DNA from: Kuafuiihalomonas sp050331295
Lineage (GTDB): Bacteria > Myxococcota > Kuafuiibacteriia > Kuafuiibacteriales > Kuafuiibacteriaceae
NCBI GenBank assembly: GCA_050331295.1
Contig: JBHJGZ010000008.1
Coordinates: 1 to 64,000 of the forward strand
Direction: 5' to 3'
DNA: 64,000 nucleotides
A program made the translations under genes and the position numbers. Positions 25,203 through 33,730 of the stretch are shown one piece after another (position 1 is the stretch's first letter; the number at the start of each line of letters is the position of its first letter). The notes below the pieces were generated by a model. It had not been told where the DNA came from, did no database searches, and saw only the letters and a program-made list of their open reading frames with translations.

Positions 25203-26281
25203 TAGCAAATCCTCGGCAGCGGTTCGCCGACCAGCATGTCGAGAATCCGCTCGCCACCAAATCCCGTATCGAGGGTGACGACACCGGGGGGATGCGACCG
25301 ACATTGGCCGATGATCCGTGCGTCGCGACCCAGAGGATGGTTGTGCAGGGCGCTCAGAGCGTCCGGCGCCCGGTCCCCGGGCACAAAGGTCACCAGTTTT
25401 CCCTCGTTGGCCAAATGAACCGGGTCGAGACCCAGGAGCTCGCAAAATCCGTAGACCTCCCTTCGGACCGGGAGGGCTTCGGCTCGGACCACCATACCGA
25501 CTTCGGACGACAACGCGATCTCGTTCAGGGCTGCGGCCAAACCTCCACGGGTCAGGTCCCTCATCGCATGCACGGGGACCGCGTTCAGCAGACACCGCAC
25601 GAGCTCGTGAAGTGGAGCCGAGTCGCTGGGGATGTCGGTCTCGAGTTGGAGTTCCCCTCTGGCGACGAGGATGGCGGCTCCGTGGTCGCCCAGCATGCCG
25701 CTCACGATGATGGCGTCATCCGCTTCGACGCGGTTGGAACGGACATCGACGTCGTGAGGGATGATGCCGACCCCGGAAGTATTGATGAACAGCCGGTCTG
25801 CGGCGCCCTTCGGAACGACCTTCGTGTCTCCCGTGACAATGCGAACGTCAGCGTCCCTGGCGGCTTTACCCATGCTCCTCAGGATACGGCGGAGTACGGA
25901 AACCTCGAGGCCCTCTTCGATGACGAGGCCACACGAAAGATACAGCGGAACGGCACCGCCAACGGCGAGGTCATTGATGGTTCCATGGACCGCCAAGGTA
26001 CCGATGTCGGCTCCCGGGAATTCAAGGGGGGTGACGACGTAGCTATCGGTGGTGAACGCGAGGCGGTCTCCTCGGGCAGACAATTCTGCCAGGCTGAACC
26101 GAGCCTGATCCTCGTCGATATTGGGTTCACCCAGTTCCCGGACCACGAGGTCTTCGATCAGATCACGCATCGCTTTGCCGCCGCCACCGTGGGCTTGGAC
26201 GACGACGTCCTCCCGAAGACGACCGGCGCGTCTGCGATGCCTTTCGATCCGTTCAAAGAGCGGATGCTGCTTCTCCGTCAT
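25202..26281 (-). CDS. hypE: Hydrogenase maturation factor HypE
   Basis: A 359-residue HypE of the PurM-like ATPase fold. It dehydrates the carbamoyl group received from HypF to a thiocyanate on its C-terminal Cys and hands cyanide to the HypC-HypD-bound iron. VQAHGGGGKAMRDLI, TDSYVVTPLEFPG and DLTRGGLAAALNEIA are typical. The chain ends with PRIC, so the essential C-terminal Cys is present. The ATG at 26281 makes an ATGA overlap with hypD; an open frame continuing further upstream is within hypD. Confidence 0.97.
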   Translation of the reverse strand: MTEKQHPLFERIERHRRRAGRLREDVVVQAHGGGGKAMRDLIEDLVVRELGEPNIDEDQARFSLAELSARGDRLAFTTDSYVVTPLEFPGADIGTLAVHGTINDLAVGGAVPLYLSCGLVIEEGLEVSVLRRILRSMGKAARDADVRIVTGDTKVVPKGAADRLFINTSGVGIIPHDVDVRSNRVEADDAIIVSGMLGDHGAAILVARGELQLETDIPSDSAPLHELVRCLLNAVPVHAMRDLTRGGLAAALNEIALSSEVGMVVRAEALPVRREVYGFCELLGLDPVHLANEGKLVTFVPGDRAPDALSALHNHPLGRDARIIGQCRSHPPGVVTLDTGFGGERILDMLVGEPLPRIC

Positions 26282-27420
26282 CCGACGCCTCGGCTCAGCA
26301 CTGGAAGGGTGCTGATGCGTCCGTAATTGTAGTAGGCGGCGCATGCGCCTTCCGATGAGACCATGCAGGAGCCGATGGGTGTTTCGGGCGTGCACGCGGT
26401 GCCAAATACCTTGCATTGCCAGGGCTTGATGGCGCCTTTCAAGACCTCGCCGCACTGACACGCTTTGGGATCCGCAACGGCAACCGCAGGGACACCGAAG
26501 CGCTTTTCGGCGTCGAAGCGTTGGAACCTAGGCTTGAGCTGAAGACCGGAGTGATCGATCGAGCCGAGACCGCGCCACTCGAAGAAGTCACGAAGCTCAA
26601 AGACTTCGGTAAGAGCGTGGAGTGCGGCCGCGTTGCCCTCGTCGGAAACCAGTCGCCTATATTGATTCTCCACCTCCGTTCGCCCGTCCACGAGCTGCTG
26701 CAGCAGCATCAAGACAGATTGGAGGACGTCGAGGGGTTCAAAACCACTCACGACGAAGGGCTTGCGGTACGCTTCACTGACGAAACGATAGGGCGAAAGG
26801 CCAATCACCATGGTGACGTGCCCGGGACCCACGAAGCCGTCGATCTGAAGATCCGGCGAATCCAAGATGGCCTTGATGGCTGGAACGATGGTGATATGGT
26901 TCGAAAAGACCGTGAAGTTGTCGATCTGCTCGGCTTCCGCCTCGAGAAGGGTGAGCGCAGTACTCGGCGCTGTGGTTTCGAAACCGAGCCCGAAGAACAC
27001 CACCGACCGGTCAGGGTGAAGGCGAGCCAGCTGAAGAGCATCGGTCGGAGAATAGACCGTGCGCACGTCGGCACCCTCAGCCTTCGCTTGAAGCAGGCTC
27101 TTCCGCGATCCTGGTACTCGGAGCGCATCTCCATACGTACAGAAGATTGCGCCGGGGCGTTCTGCCAGACTGAGGGCGTCGTCCACGCGGCCTACCGGGA
27201 GAACGCACACCGGGCATCCGGGGCCATGGACCAACTCGATCGCGTCGGGAAGCATCTCCTCCAGTCCGAACTTGAAGATGGAGTGGGTGTGCCCACCGCA
27301 GACTTCCATCAACTTGATAGGCCGGTCTGGCGTGCGACCGAGGCGATGAACCAACCGTTCTAGATGTTCCACCACCTTGCGACCCGCCGCCGGGTCCCGA
27401 AACTCGTCCACGTACTTCAT
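26278..27420 (-). CDS. hypD: Hydrogenase maturation factor HypD
   Basis: A 380-residue Fe-S protein on which the Fe(CN)2CO unit is assembled together with HypC. Conserved blocks are MEVCGGHTHSIFKFGLEEMLP, HGPGCPVCVLP, GFETTAP, VPGSRKSL and GPGHVTMVIG. The C-terminal Cys-rich part with CQCGEVL, KVFGTACTPE and GSCMVSSEGACAAYY binds the [4Fe-4S] cluster. The ATG at 27420 overlaps the stop of the GmhA-like gene as ATGA. Confidence 0.97.
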   Translation of the reverse strand: MKYVDEFRDPAAGRKVVEHLERLVHRLGRTPDRPIKLMEVCGGHTHSIFKFGLEEMLPDAIELVHGPGCPVCVLPVGRVDDALSLAERPGAIFCTYGDALRVPGSRKSLLQAKAEGADVRTVYSPTDALQLARLHPDRSVVFFGLGFETTAPSTALTLLEAEAEQIDNFTVFSNHITIVPAIKAILDSPDLQIDGFVGPGHVTMVIGLSPYRFVSEAYRKPFVVSGFEPLDVLQSVLMLLQQLVDGRTEVENQYRRLVSDEGNAAALHALTEVFELRDFFEWRGLGSIDHSGLQLKPRFQRFDAEKRFGVPAVAVADPKACQCGEVLKGAIKPWQCKVFGTACTPETPIGSCMVSSEGACAAYYNYGRISTLPVLSRGVG

Positions 27421-28106
27421 CGCTCTGTCTTTCCGGCGCCCGCACCGGCCGTGAATCGGCCTCGGTCTTGAGCGAGCAAGGTATGCACCAGGTCCCAAAG
27501 GATATGATATGCGGCAACGTGGCACTCCTGGATGCGGTGGATGCTCGAGCTGTCGACGACGATGCAGTGGTCGACATCCGGCGAAGTCTTCATCTGACCT
27601 CCATCGCCACCGGTGAGCGCCATCGTACGAAGACCGCGTTGCTTCCCGGCGGAGAACGACCGAAGGAGGTTCTTCGAGTTCCCACTGGTGGAAAGACCCA
27701 GAACCGCATCTCCGGAACGTCCCAACGCCATCAGTTGACGCGCGAAGGCATGCTCGAACCCCACGTCGTTCGCGAGCGCAGTCAGAAATGCGACGTCGGA
27801 ACCCAGATGGATGGCGGGGAGGGCTGGTCGTCCGGCGGTGACGGGATGGTTGAACTCGACCGCCACATGACCTGCATCCGTGGCGGAACCCCCGTTGCCC
27901 ATGGTGAAGAGGCGCCCACCGTCTCGAAAGCTCGCGGCGAGTGATCTGGCCATCGAAACCAATTCGGAGCCCTGGTTCGAAAAGAACAAGGCCTTCGTTT
28001 GAACGGAGTCACTCGCCTTGCTCTCGAGGGAATGCAAGAGCGCTTCATCCGTGATCGGTGGCCTCGCTCGCAGCTCCGGGTAGAGACTCTCGAGAGGGGC
28101 GTTCAT
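27417..28106 (-). CDS. GmhA-like SIS-domain protein embedded in the hyp operon
   Basis: A 229-residue SIS-domain protein similar to sedoheptulose-7-phosphate isomerase (GmhA). The phosphosugar-binding segment MGNGGSATDAGHVAVEF and LGLSTSGNSKNLLRSF are intact, as is the C-terminal QECHVAAYHILWDLVH that carries the catalytic His in GmhA. It is coupled on both sides (ATGA with hypC upstream and hypD downstream), so it is made together with the hydrogenase maturation set. GmhA normally serves LPS heptose synthesis. GmhA-like genes inside hydrogenase clusters have been noted in other bacteria, but their role there is unsettled. Confidence 0.85.
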   Translation of the reverse strand: MNAPLESLYPELRARPPITDEALLHSLESKASDSVQTKALFFSNQGSELVSMARSLAASFRDGGRLFTMGNGGSATDAGHVAVEFNHPVTAGRPALPAIHLGSDVAFLTALANDVGFEHAFARQLMALGRSGDAVLGLSTSGNSKNLLRSFSAGKQRGLRTMALTGGDGGQMKTSPDVDHCIVVDSSSIHRIQECHVAAYHILWDLVHTLLAQDRGRFTAGAGAGKTER

Positions 28107-28417
28107 CCTTCATTCCTCCCGTTCGGAGGATGGGTGGAAGCCTCTGCTTGTTGAGCTCGGATGGCTTCCAGTTCTTCTTGAGCTGAGCCGAGTTCGTAGA
28201 ACAGTTCCATCGTTCTCCGGGCCTCTTCCGGGTCGATTCGGCTCATCGCGAATCCGACGTGAACCAGCACCCAGGTGTCGACGAGTTCGCACGGTTGTTG
28301 TCCGTCGAGCACACAAGCGAGATTGGTGACGCGTCGAACGCCGCCGACGTCCACCACGCCGAGCTTTTTGTCCGCATCATGAATGGCGACGATCTGGCCG
28401 GGAATTCCGAGACACAT
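28103..28417 (-). CDS. hypC: Hydrogenase maturation chaperone HypC
   Basis: A 104-residue HypC/HupF-type protein. It begins MCLGIPGQIV, giving the essential Cys2 that binds the iron centre, and has VDTWVLVHVGFAMSRID as its second landmark. It joins HypD to build Fe(CN)2CO and delivers it to the large subunit. The ATG at 28417 is 10 bp after the hypF stop. The C-terminal 25 residues (EELEAIRAQQAEAST...) form an extra charged helix beyond the typical 75-90 residue protein. Confidence 0.95.
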   Translation of the reverse strand: MCLGIPGQIVAIHDADKKLGVVDVGGVRRVTNLACVLDGQQPCELVDTWVLVHVGFAMSRIDPEEARRTMELFYELGSAQEELEAIRAQQAEASTHPPNGRNEG

Positions 28418-28427
28418 CAGCGATACC

Positions 28428-30770
28428 TCATGGAAGCCGGGCTGCAGCGATCGCCGCTTGGCCCAGCGATAGCCCACCGTCGTGGGCCGGAAAACGCTCC
28501 GGAAAAAGAACGCGAAAGCCAGCTTTCCGAAGACCTTCGACGACTAGGGACAACAGGATCCGATTCTGAAAGCAACCCCCACCGAGGACCGCAGTGCGAA
28601 CGTGACCGTGGCGCCGACCTACCATGTCGGCCAGACGAACCATCGCCTCGGCCAGCGCTACATGAAAACGGGCGGCGATGGTGGAAGCGGCGGTTCCGGT
28701 ATGAAGATCTCCCAGGATCGCACGCCATAGGCCCAAAAACTCTAGATATGGAAGCCCGTTGTCCAGCTTGGGAATCCCGATAGGATAGCGCTCCAACCCT
28801 AGCGCAGCGTCGATTTCGCCCGATCCGACCAGCGCCTCCAGCTCGATTGCCGCCTGTCCTTCGTAGAGCAAATGGTCCGGCGCGATGCCCACTGCGTGGG
28901 CAACCGCGTCGAACAGCCGACCGCAGGAGCTGGAACGAGGCGAGAGTGCAGCGGAGGCCAACACCGCTTCCAGCGGCTGAGACCTCGCGGCAAGATCCTG
29001 GACGACCGGCAGATCTCCGAAGTTGGTCAGGAGCTCGCCCCAACTCTGCTCGGCCCGGAGGTGGGCATACAGATTTCGCCAGGGCTGTCGCGCTGCGGCA
29101 TCGCCGCCCAGCAACGCCACGGGTTTGAAAGTTCCGACTCGTTGATAGCTTCGATAGTCGGCCAGCATGAACTCGCCACCCCACAGCTCATCGTCGCTGC
29201 CCATTCCCAACCCGTCCGCCGCGATGCCCAAGACCGCCTCGGTGTCGGCTGGGAGGCCATGTTCGGCCATCACGGCGGCGATGTGGGCGTGATGATGCTG
29301 TACCTCGATCACCTGGGCCCCAGCGTCCTGAGCCCAGGCTCGACCGATCTGAGTGGCCCGGATCTCCGGATGGAGGTCGACCGCGACGGCCCGAGGTCGG
29401 TGTTCGAACAGACCTTGCATCAGCGACAACTGATGTTCGTACGATGCGAGCGTCTTCAGCTCGTCCAGATCGCCGAGATGGGGAGATACGATGGCTCGAC
29501 CGCCTTGCGATAAGCAAAAGGTCGACTTCAGTTGTGCGCCGGCCGCCCACAGGGCGGCTCGAGACAATCCAGAGGGGAGCACGACCGAGTGAGGCGCCAT
29601 TCCCCGGGCTCGCCTCATCACCTGGGTGGTTCCGAGACAAACACGAACGACCGAGTCGTCGACTCGATTCCGAATCGGCCGGTCGTGTACCAGCATCCAA
29701 TCGGCGATACTCGACAATCGAGCTTGCGCATCTTCATCGTCAATGCACTGGGGCTCGTCGCTGACATTTCCGCTGGTACACACGATGGGTTTTTGCACGC
29801 GCGTTAGCATCAAGTGATGAAGCGGCGTGTAGGGGAGCATGAATCCCAGGGTCCGCTGAGCCGGTGCAACGGAGGGCGCCACCGACTCGCCGTCTGGTTT
29901 GAGACCGAGCAAAACGATCGGCGCCGCAGCCGATTCTAGAATCTCTCGCTCCTTATCGGACATCACCACGTAACGACGAATGGTGTCGAGGTCTCTTGCC
30001 ATCAAAGCGAACGGCTTCCCGGCGCGACGCTTTCGAGCTCGAAGAAGGGAAACGGCGTGTTCATTCGTTGCATCGCAGCACAGGTGGAAGCCTCCAATGC
30101 CCTTCACAGCAACGATCTCGCCTTGCTGGAGCAGAGACCCGACGGCGTCGACCGCATCCATCATGCTGTAGCGTTCGATACTGAAGGCCCGACCGTCGGT
30201 GCGTTGCAGTGTCGCGCGGGGCCCACAAACGTGACACGCGATGGGTTGAGCGTGGTATCGCCGATCGCTCGCCGTCTCGTATTCCCGTTGACAGTCCGAA
30301 CAAAGGTCGAACGCCTTCATCGTGGTGCTCCCTCGATCCAAGGGAAGGCTTTCGGTCATGCTGAAGCGGGGCCCACAGTGGGTACAGGTCGCGAAGGGAT
30401 AGCGGTACCGCCGTTCGTATGGATCCATCACCTCGGAGATGCAGTCAGGACACGATGCTGCGTCGGGGGGAATGTCCGTGTTCGTGGTGCTCCGTTGACT
30501 CTCGACGATGTGAAACCCGTGTTGCAGCCGTTGTCCTCGTCCGGTCGTCCGATGGACGTCATCGACCCTGGCCAGAGGGGGCAAGGAAGCCATCAACTCC
30601 TCGAGGAATGCCGAACAATCCTCCGGACTCGCGTCGAGCTCGATCAGCACCCCGTCCGAGTCGTTTCTGACGAATCCATTGAGCCCACGATTTTGAGCCA
30701 ATCGAGCGACCGTGGGTCGAAACCCCACGCCTTGGACGGTTCCGCGAATCCTGATCCGTTCAGTGGGCAT
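28428..30770 (-). CDS. hypF: Carbamoyltransferase HypF
   Basis: A 780-residue HypF, which turns carbamoyl phosphate into the cyanide precursor and loads it onto HypE. Domains in order are an acylphosphatase (RGTVQGVGFRPTVARLA, about 8-24), two zinc fingers (CPDC, CTHCGPR, CSDC, CHVCGP), and a YrdC-like domain (about 190-370). A Kae1-like carbamoyltransferase domain follows, with VQHHHAHIAAVMAEHGL and the C-terminal GGCFQNRILL. The ATG at 30770 gives MPTERIRIRG and an 11-bp overlap with the NHL gene; an earlier in-frame ATG at 30794 is less likely. Confidence 0.96.
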   Translation of the reverse strand: MPTERIRIRGTVQGVGFRPTVARLAQNRGLNGFVRNDSDGVLIELDASPEDCSAFLEELMASLPPLARVDDVHRTTGRGQRLQHGFHIVESQRSTTNTDIPPDAASCPDCISEVMDPYERRYRYPFATCTHCGPRFSMTESLPLDRGSTTMKAFDLCSDCQREYETASDRRYHAQPIACHVCGPRATLQRTDGRAFSIERYSMMDAVDAVGSLLQQGEIVAVKGIGGFHLCCDATNEHAVSLLRARKRRAGKPFALMARDLDTIRRYVVMSDKEREILESAAAPIVLLGLKPDGESVAPSVAPAQRTLGFMLPYTPLHHLMLTRVQKPIVCTSGNVSDEPQCIDDEDAQARLSSIADWMLVHDRPIRNRVDDSVVRVCLGTTQVMRRARGMAPHSVVLPSGLSRAALWAAGAQLKSTFCLSQGGRAIVSPHLGDLDELKTLASYEHQLSLMQGLFEHRPRAVAVDLHPEIRATQIGRAWAQDAGAQVIEVQHHHAHIAAVMAEHGLPADTEAVLGIAADGLGMGSDDELWGGEFMLADYRSYQRVGTFKPVALLGGDAAARQPWRNLYAHLRAEQSWGELLTNFGDLPVVQDLAARSQPLEAVLASAALSPRSSSCGRLFDAVAHAVGIAPDHLLYEGQAAIELEALVGSGEIDAALGLERYPIGIPKLDNGLPYLEFLGLWRAILGDLHTGTAASTIAARFHVALAEAMVRLADMVGRRHGHVRTAVLGGGCFQNRILLSLVVEGLRKAGFRVLFPERFPAHDGGLSLGQAAIAAARLP

Positions 30771-31917
30771 CCGCAATCCTCCAGAGAAGGACACGGTGGT
30801 TCCCGGTGTCGGAGACCACCACGGTTTCTCCCTCCGCGTGGATGCCGTACGGCCAGCACACGCTGTCGCGGACCGGTAATCGATTTCGATTGTCGCCTTT
30901 GGTCCGAAAGTGCGGCTGCCCCGTCAGACGCTTCGCCACGTCGCCCGTTCGCGCCGGAACGTCATAGGACACCAGCCTCGAACTCGCCGTATCGGCAATC
31001 AAGAGCCCGGTCCGAGACTCGGAAAGGGCGTAGGGCATGTTGAGGGCCGCTTCGGTAGGCCAGTACGTCCCCCGATTGTGATCGGTGGATTCGAAGTCGG
31101 GTTGTCCGAGGACCGTGGAGGCAGGGACGTTGAAGTCGTCGGGCATGCCGTCCCAGATCAGGACGCGGTTATTGCCCGCGTCTGCCACTGCGAGATTACT
31201 TTGAAGGACGGCGAGATCGTGCGGCCATCGAAGACTTCGAGCGTTTGCCGGGCCTCCTCCATTGTCGGGCCTCGACGTCATGTCCTCTTGTCCGAGGGCA
31301 AAGTCGGCTGGTTGACCGTTACGGGTGGGAAGCGTTCGCCAGACCAGAATCCTGCGGTTTCCCGCGTCCGCGACATAGAGCCGACCTTCGTGGACCATCA
31401 CCTGAAACGGCCAGTGAAGCGTTTCCGGTGTGGGGTCGGCTTTCCCGCGATTGGGGCGCTGCTCCTGGAAATCGCGTTGCCCCAGGACGACGTCTGCGGG
31501 TTGTGATGGGGCATTCGGCATATGGTTCCAGATGAGAATCCGGTTGTTCCAAGAATCGGCGACTGCGACTCCGTTGCCAAGACGACAGATACCGGTCGGT
31601 ACGTTCATGGTCTCCGCCGATGCTTCATCGCGTCCGGCGTTTCGTCCCTCGGTGAGGAAGTCCGGTTGCCCGAGGACGAAGTCGGCCGGCCGTCCATCCC
31701 GGCCCGGGATCTCTCGATGCACCACGACCCGATGATGACCGGTGTCCGCGATGAAGAGCTGACCCGAGTCTGGATCCAGGTGCGCGCTACGGGGACCGAA
31801 CAACGTCGCAGGACCAGGAACGATGTCGGGATGAAACGGATCCGCGCCGCCCAGAACGACGGCAGGACCTTCGGGGTCGAGGACCGGAGCGTCTACGGAA
31901 ACGTGGGAAACCGTCAT
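30760..31917 (-). CDS. NHL-repeat beta-propeller protein of the hydrogenase cluster
   Basis: A 385-residue protein with six NHL-type blades. Each ends in a motif like ADTGHHRVVV, ADSWNNRILIW, ADAGNRRILVW, ADAGNNRVLIW, ADTASSRLVSY or SDTGNHRVLLW. Between blades a second element recurs five times: (V/A/T)LGQ(P/R/E)DF or close variants, followed by an Asn-rich turn. No signal peptide is seen, so it is probably cytoplasmic like the hydrogenase. The start at 31917 makes an ATGA overlap with the NifU-Rieske gene. A scaffold or assembly role for the hydrogenase is inferred from context only. Confidence 0.85.
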   Translation of the reverse strand: MTVSHVSVDAPVLDPEGPAVVLGGADPFHPDIVPGPATLFGPRSAHLDPDSGQLFIADTGHHRVVVHREIPGRDGRPADFVLGQPDFLTEGRNAGRDEASAETMNVPTGICRLGNGVAVADSWNNRILIWNHMPNAPSQPADVVLGQRDFQEQRPNRGKADPTPETLHWPFQVMVHEGRLYVADAGNRRILVWRTLPTRNGQPADFALGQEDMTSRPDNGGGPANARSLRWPHDLAVLQSNLAVADAGNNRVLIWDGMPDDFNVPASTVLGQPDFESTDHNRGTYWPTEAALNMPYALSESRTGLLIADTASSRLVSYDVPARTGDVAKRLTGQPHFRTKGDNRNRLPVRDSVCWPYGIHAEGETVVVSDTGNHRVLLWRIADAH

Positions 31918-32762
31918 GCGTCGACCTGGACGAGTACGCGGCCGTCGTCGATTCTGGACGCAAACATCGGCAGCTGTATCTCCGGCGCGGTCAGACACTC
32001 TCCTGACTGTAGAGCGAACTGAAAACCGTGATATGGACAGGTCAAGATACCGTCCGCAATCGTTCCTTCGTCGAGGGGCATCCCGAGGTGGGCACAGGCG
32101 TTTCGAAAGGCGCGGATTTCTCCCTCGACCCGGGTCACGATGACCGAAGCATGGTCGAGTTCGACCGCGAGGAGTCTCCCTTCTTCCACCTCATCCACTC
32201 CGCAGACCTCCGCCCACGGTTTTGAGAACGGACTGGCTTCGAACCCCGGCAAGTGCACGAGCTCATCACGAGGTCGACCGCTCACGACTCTGACCCGCGC
32301 ATCGGGCAACACGTCCTTGATGGCGGTTTCGATTCCTTGGCGAACGGTGACGTCCGAGTGTGCGCATCCATCACAAGAGCCCTCCAGCTTGATACTCACT
32401 TCTCGTTGGACGACGGAGACGAGCTCGACGTTTCCATTGTGGCTGGCCAGCATGGGTCGAACCGAATCCAAGGCTGCTTGCACCCGTTCTTCGATGGTCG
32501 GCTCTGGCTGGCGCAGTAGGCCATTGAACTGCAGGACCCCTCGGACCCAAGGGTCTTCGACGGCCTTCTGGAGGGCTTCGAGGCCGCCTGGCTGTTCCTT
32601 CACCGTTCGAATCAGACGGCGGAACGCACCTACTTGAATCGCCTCGACGGTGTTCCGGATGGCTTGGACCGTCGCGCGTTGCTCTGCATTCCAGGGCTCG
32701 GTGACGCGCTCCAACCGCTCGAGGTCGCGAGCGAGCTGCTCGAAGTCTCGTTCGGCACTCAC
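31914..32762 (-). CDS. NifU-Rieske fusion Fe-S protein
   Basis: A 282-residue fusion. The N-terminal 90 residues are helical and contain a DUF1641-like stretch (GGLEALQKAVEDPWVRGVLQFNGLL). A NifU C-terminal-type domain follows (about 91-160) with SCDGCAHSDVT, whose CxxC binds an Fe-S cluster. A Rieske [2Fe-2S] domain (about 180-282) has CAHLGMPLDEG...CPYHGFQF, the CxH and CxxH ligand pairs. It is coupled by ATGA overlaps to the TPR gene before and the NHL gene after. It could carry electrons from the hydrogenase small subunit or help assemble its clusters; neither is proven. Confidence 0.9.
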   Translation of the reverse strand: MSAERDFEQLARDLERLERVTEPWNAEQRATVQAIRNTVEAIQVGAFRRLIRTVKEQPGGLEALQKAVEDPWVRGVLQFNGLLRQPEPTIEERVQAALDSVRPMLASHNGNVELVSVVQREVSIKLEGSCDGCAHSDVTVRQGIETAIKDVLPDARVRVVSGRPRDELVHLPGFEASPFSKPWAEVCGVDEVEEGRLLAVELDHASVIVTRVEGEIRAFRNACAHLGMPLDEGTIADGILTCPYHGFQFALQSGECLTAPEIQLPMFASRIDDGRVLVQVDA

Positions 32763-33730
32763 GCAAGGCCTCCGGCAGCGCGCAGCTCGGCTTCGAGCTC
32801 GGTCCTCAGCTCGTTCACGATCTGAGCTCGGTCGAGCACCCCGTGCTTTTCATAGCTTTGTCGCGCACGTTCCAGGAGATCCATCGCCTCCACCAGATTC
32901 TTGGGATTGCCCAATTCGGGTCGGGTCGGGTCGTCCGGGAGGTTCATCAGTGCGTTGGCTTTGTTGGCCACGGTGTTCGCGTACTCGACGGGCGTATCGT
33001 ATGATGTTCGGACTTTGAGGGCCTCGTCGTACGCCTCGACCGCCCGAACCAGGTTTTCCACCGGGTGTGCGCTCCGCATGGCTTGAAGGGCGTTTCCTAG
33101 GTTGTTTTGAAGCATCGCGTACTCGGTCGGATCTTCGATGAGTGTCACGACCTTCAGCGCTTCTTGAAACGATTGCACGGCCAGCGCCTCCCTCATCACT
33201 TCTCGCTCCGGTGACAGCTTCATCGAAAGGTAAGCCGTCGCCAGGTTGTTGTGGAGGGTAGCAAACTCGCGGGGGTACTCGCTTCGGGTGAAGACGCGCA
33301 GCGCTCGATGGTATGCCTGCACGGCATGCTCGAGGGCGGCACGACCGGATCCCGCGAGTGCCTGCAGGACCAGGCCCAAACTCATTTCGACCTCGGCCGT
33401 TTCTTCGGGATCGCCGTGCTCACGAAGGACCTCCAGGGCCTTCGTGAAGGCAGAACGTGCTTCATCCAGTTCCTCGAGACCGGCGCTCGGCATCCGACGA
33501 AGAGCCCCGCCTCGTCCCGCCCATGCCCGCGCTTCGGCCAGAGGATGACCCTTCGAGAGCTCGAGCGCCTCATCGTACAGGTACAGAGCGTCGATGAGGT
33601 CCTGGCGGGATTTCGGCTTCTTCTGGAGGTCGAATGCGACCTCCACCATGGATTCGACCCGGTCGAGGACCGGCTCTGACCCCGCCTTCATCTCGGAAAC
33701 CGCGTGAAGAATGTGTGGGCTGACGGTCAT
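32759..33730 (-). CDS. TPR protein of the hydrogenase cluster
   Basis: A 323-residue helical protein. Tetratricopeptide-like pairs are evident, with repeated cores such as LHNNLATAYLSM, LQNNLGNALQAM and TVANKANALMNL spaced about 50 residues apart, and AVQAYHRALRVF / AVEAYDEALKVR as the second helices. It has no signal peptide or TM. The ATG at 33730 overlaps the protease stop as ATGA. An open frame extends to 33937, but only within the protease gene. TPR proteins commonly accompany group 1h hydrogenase genes; a protein-protein docking role is inferred. Confidence 0.85.
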   Translation of the reverse strand: MTVSPHILHAVSEMKAGSEPVLDRVESMVEVAFDLQKKPKSRQDLIDALYLYDEALELSKGHPLAEARAWAGRGGALRRMPSAGLEELDEARSAFTKALEVLREHGDPEETAEVEMSLGLVLQALAGSGRAALEHAVQAYHRALRVFTRSEYPREFATLHNNLATAYLSMKLSPEREVMREALAVQSFQEALKVVTLIEDPTEYAMLQNNLGNALQAMRSAHPVENLVRAVEAYDEALKVRTSYDTPVEYANTVANKANALMNLPDDPTRPELGNPKNLVEAMDLLERARQSYEKHGVLDRAQIVNELRTELEAELRAAGGLA

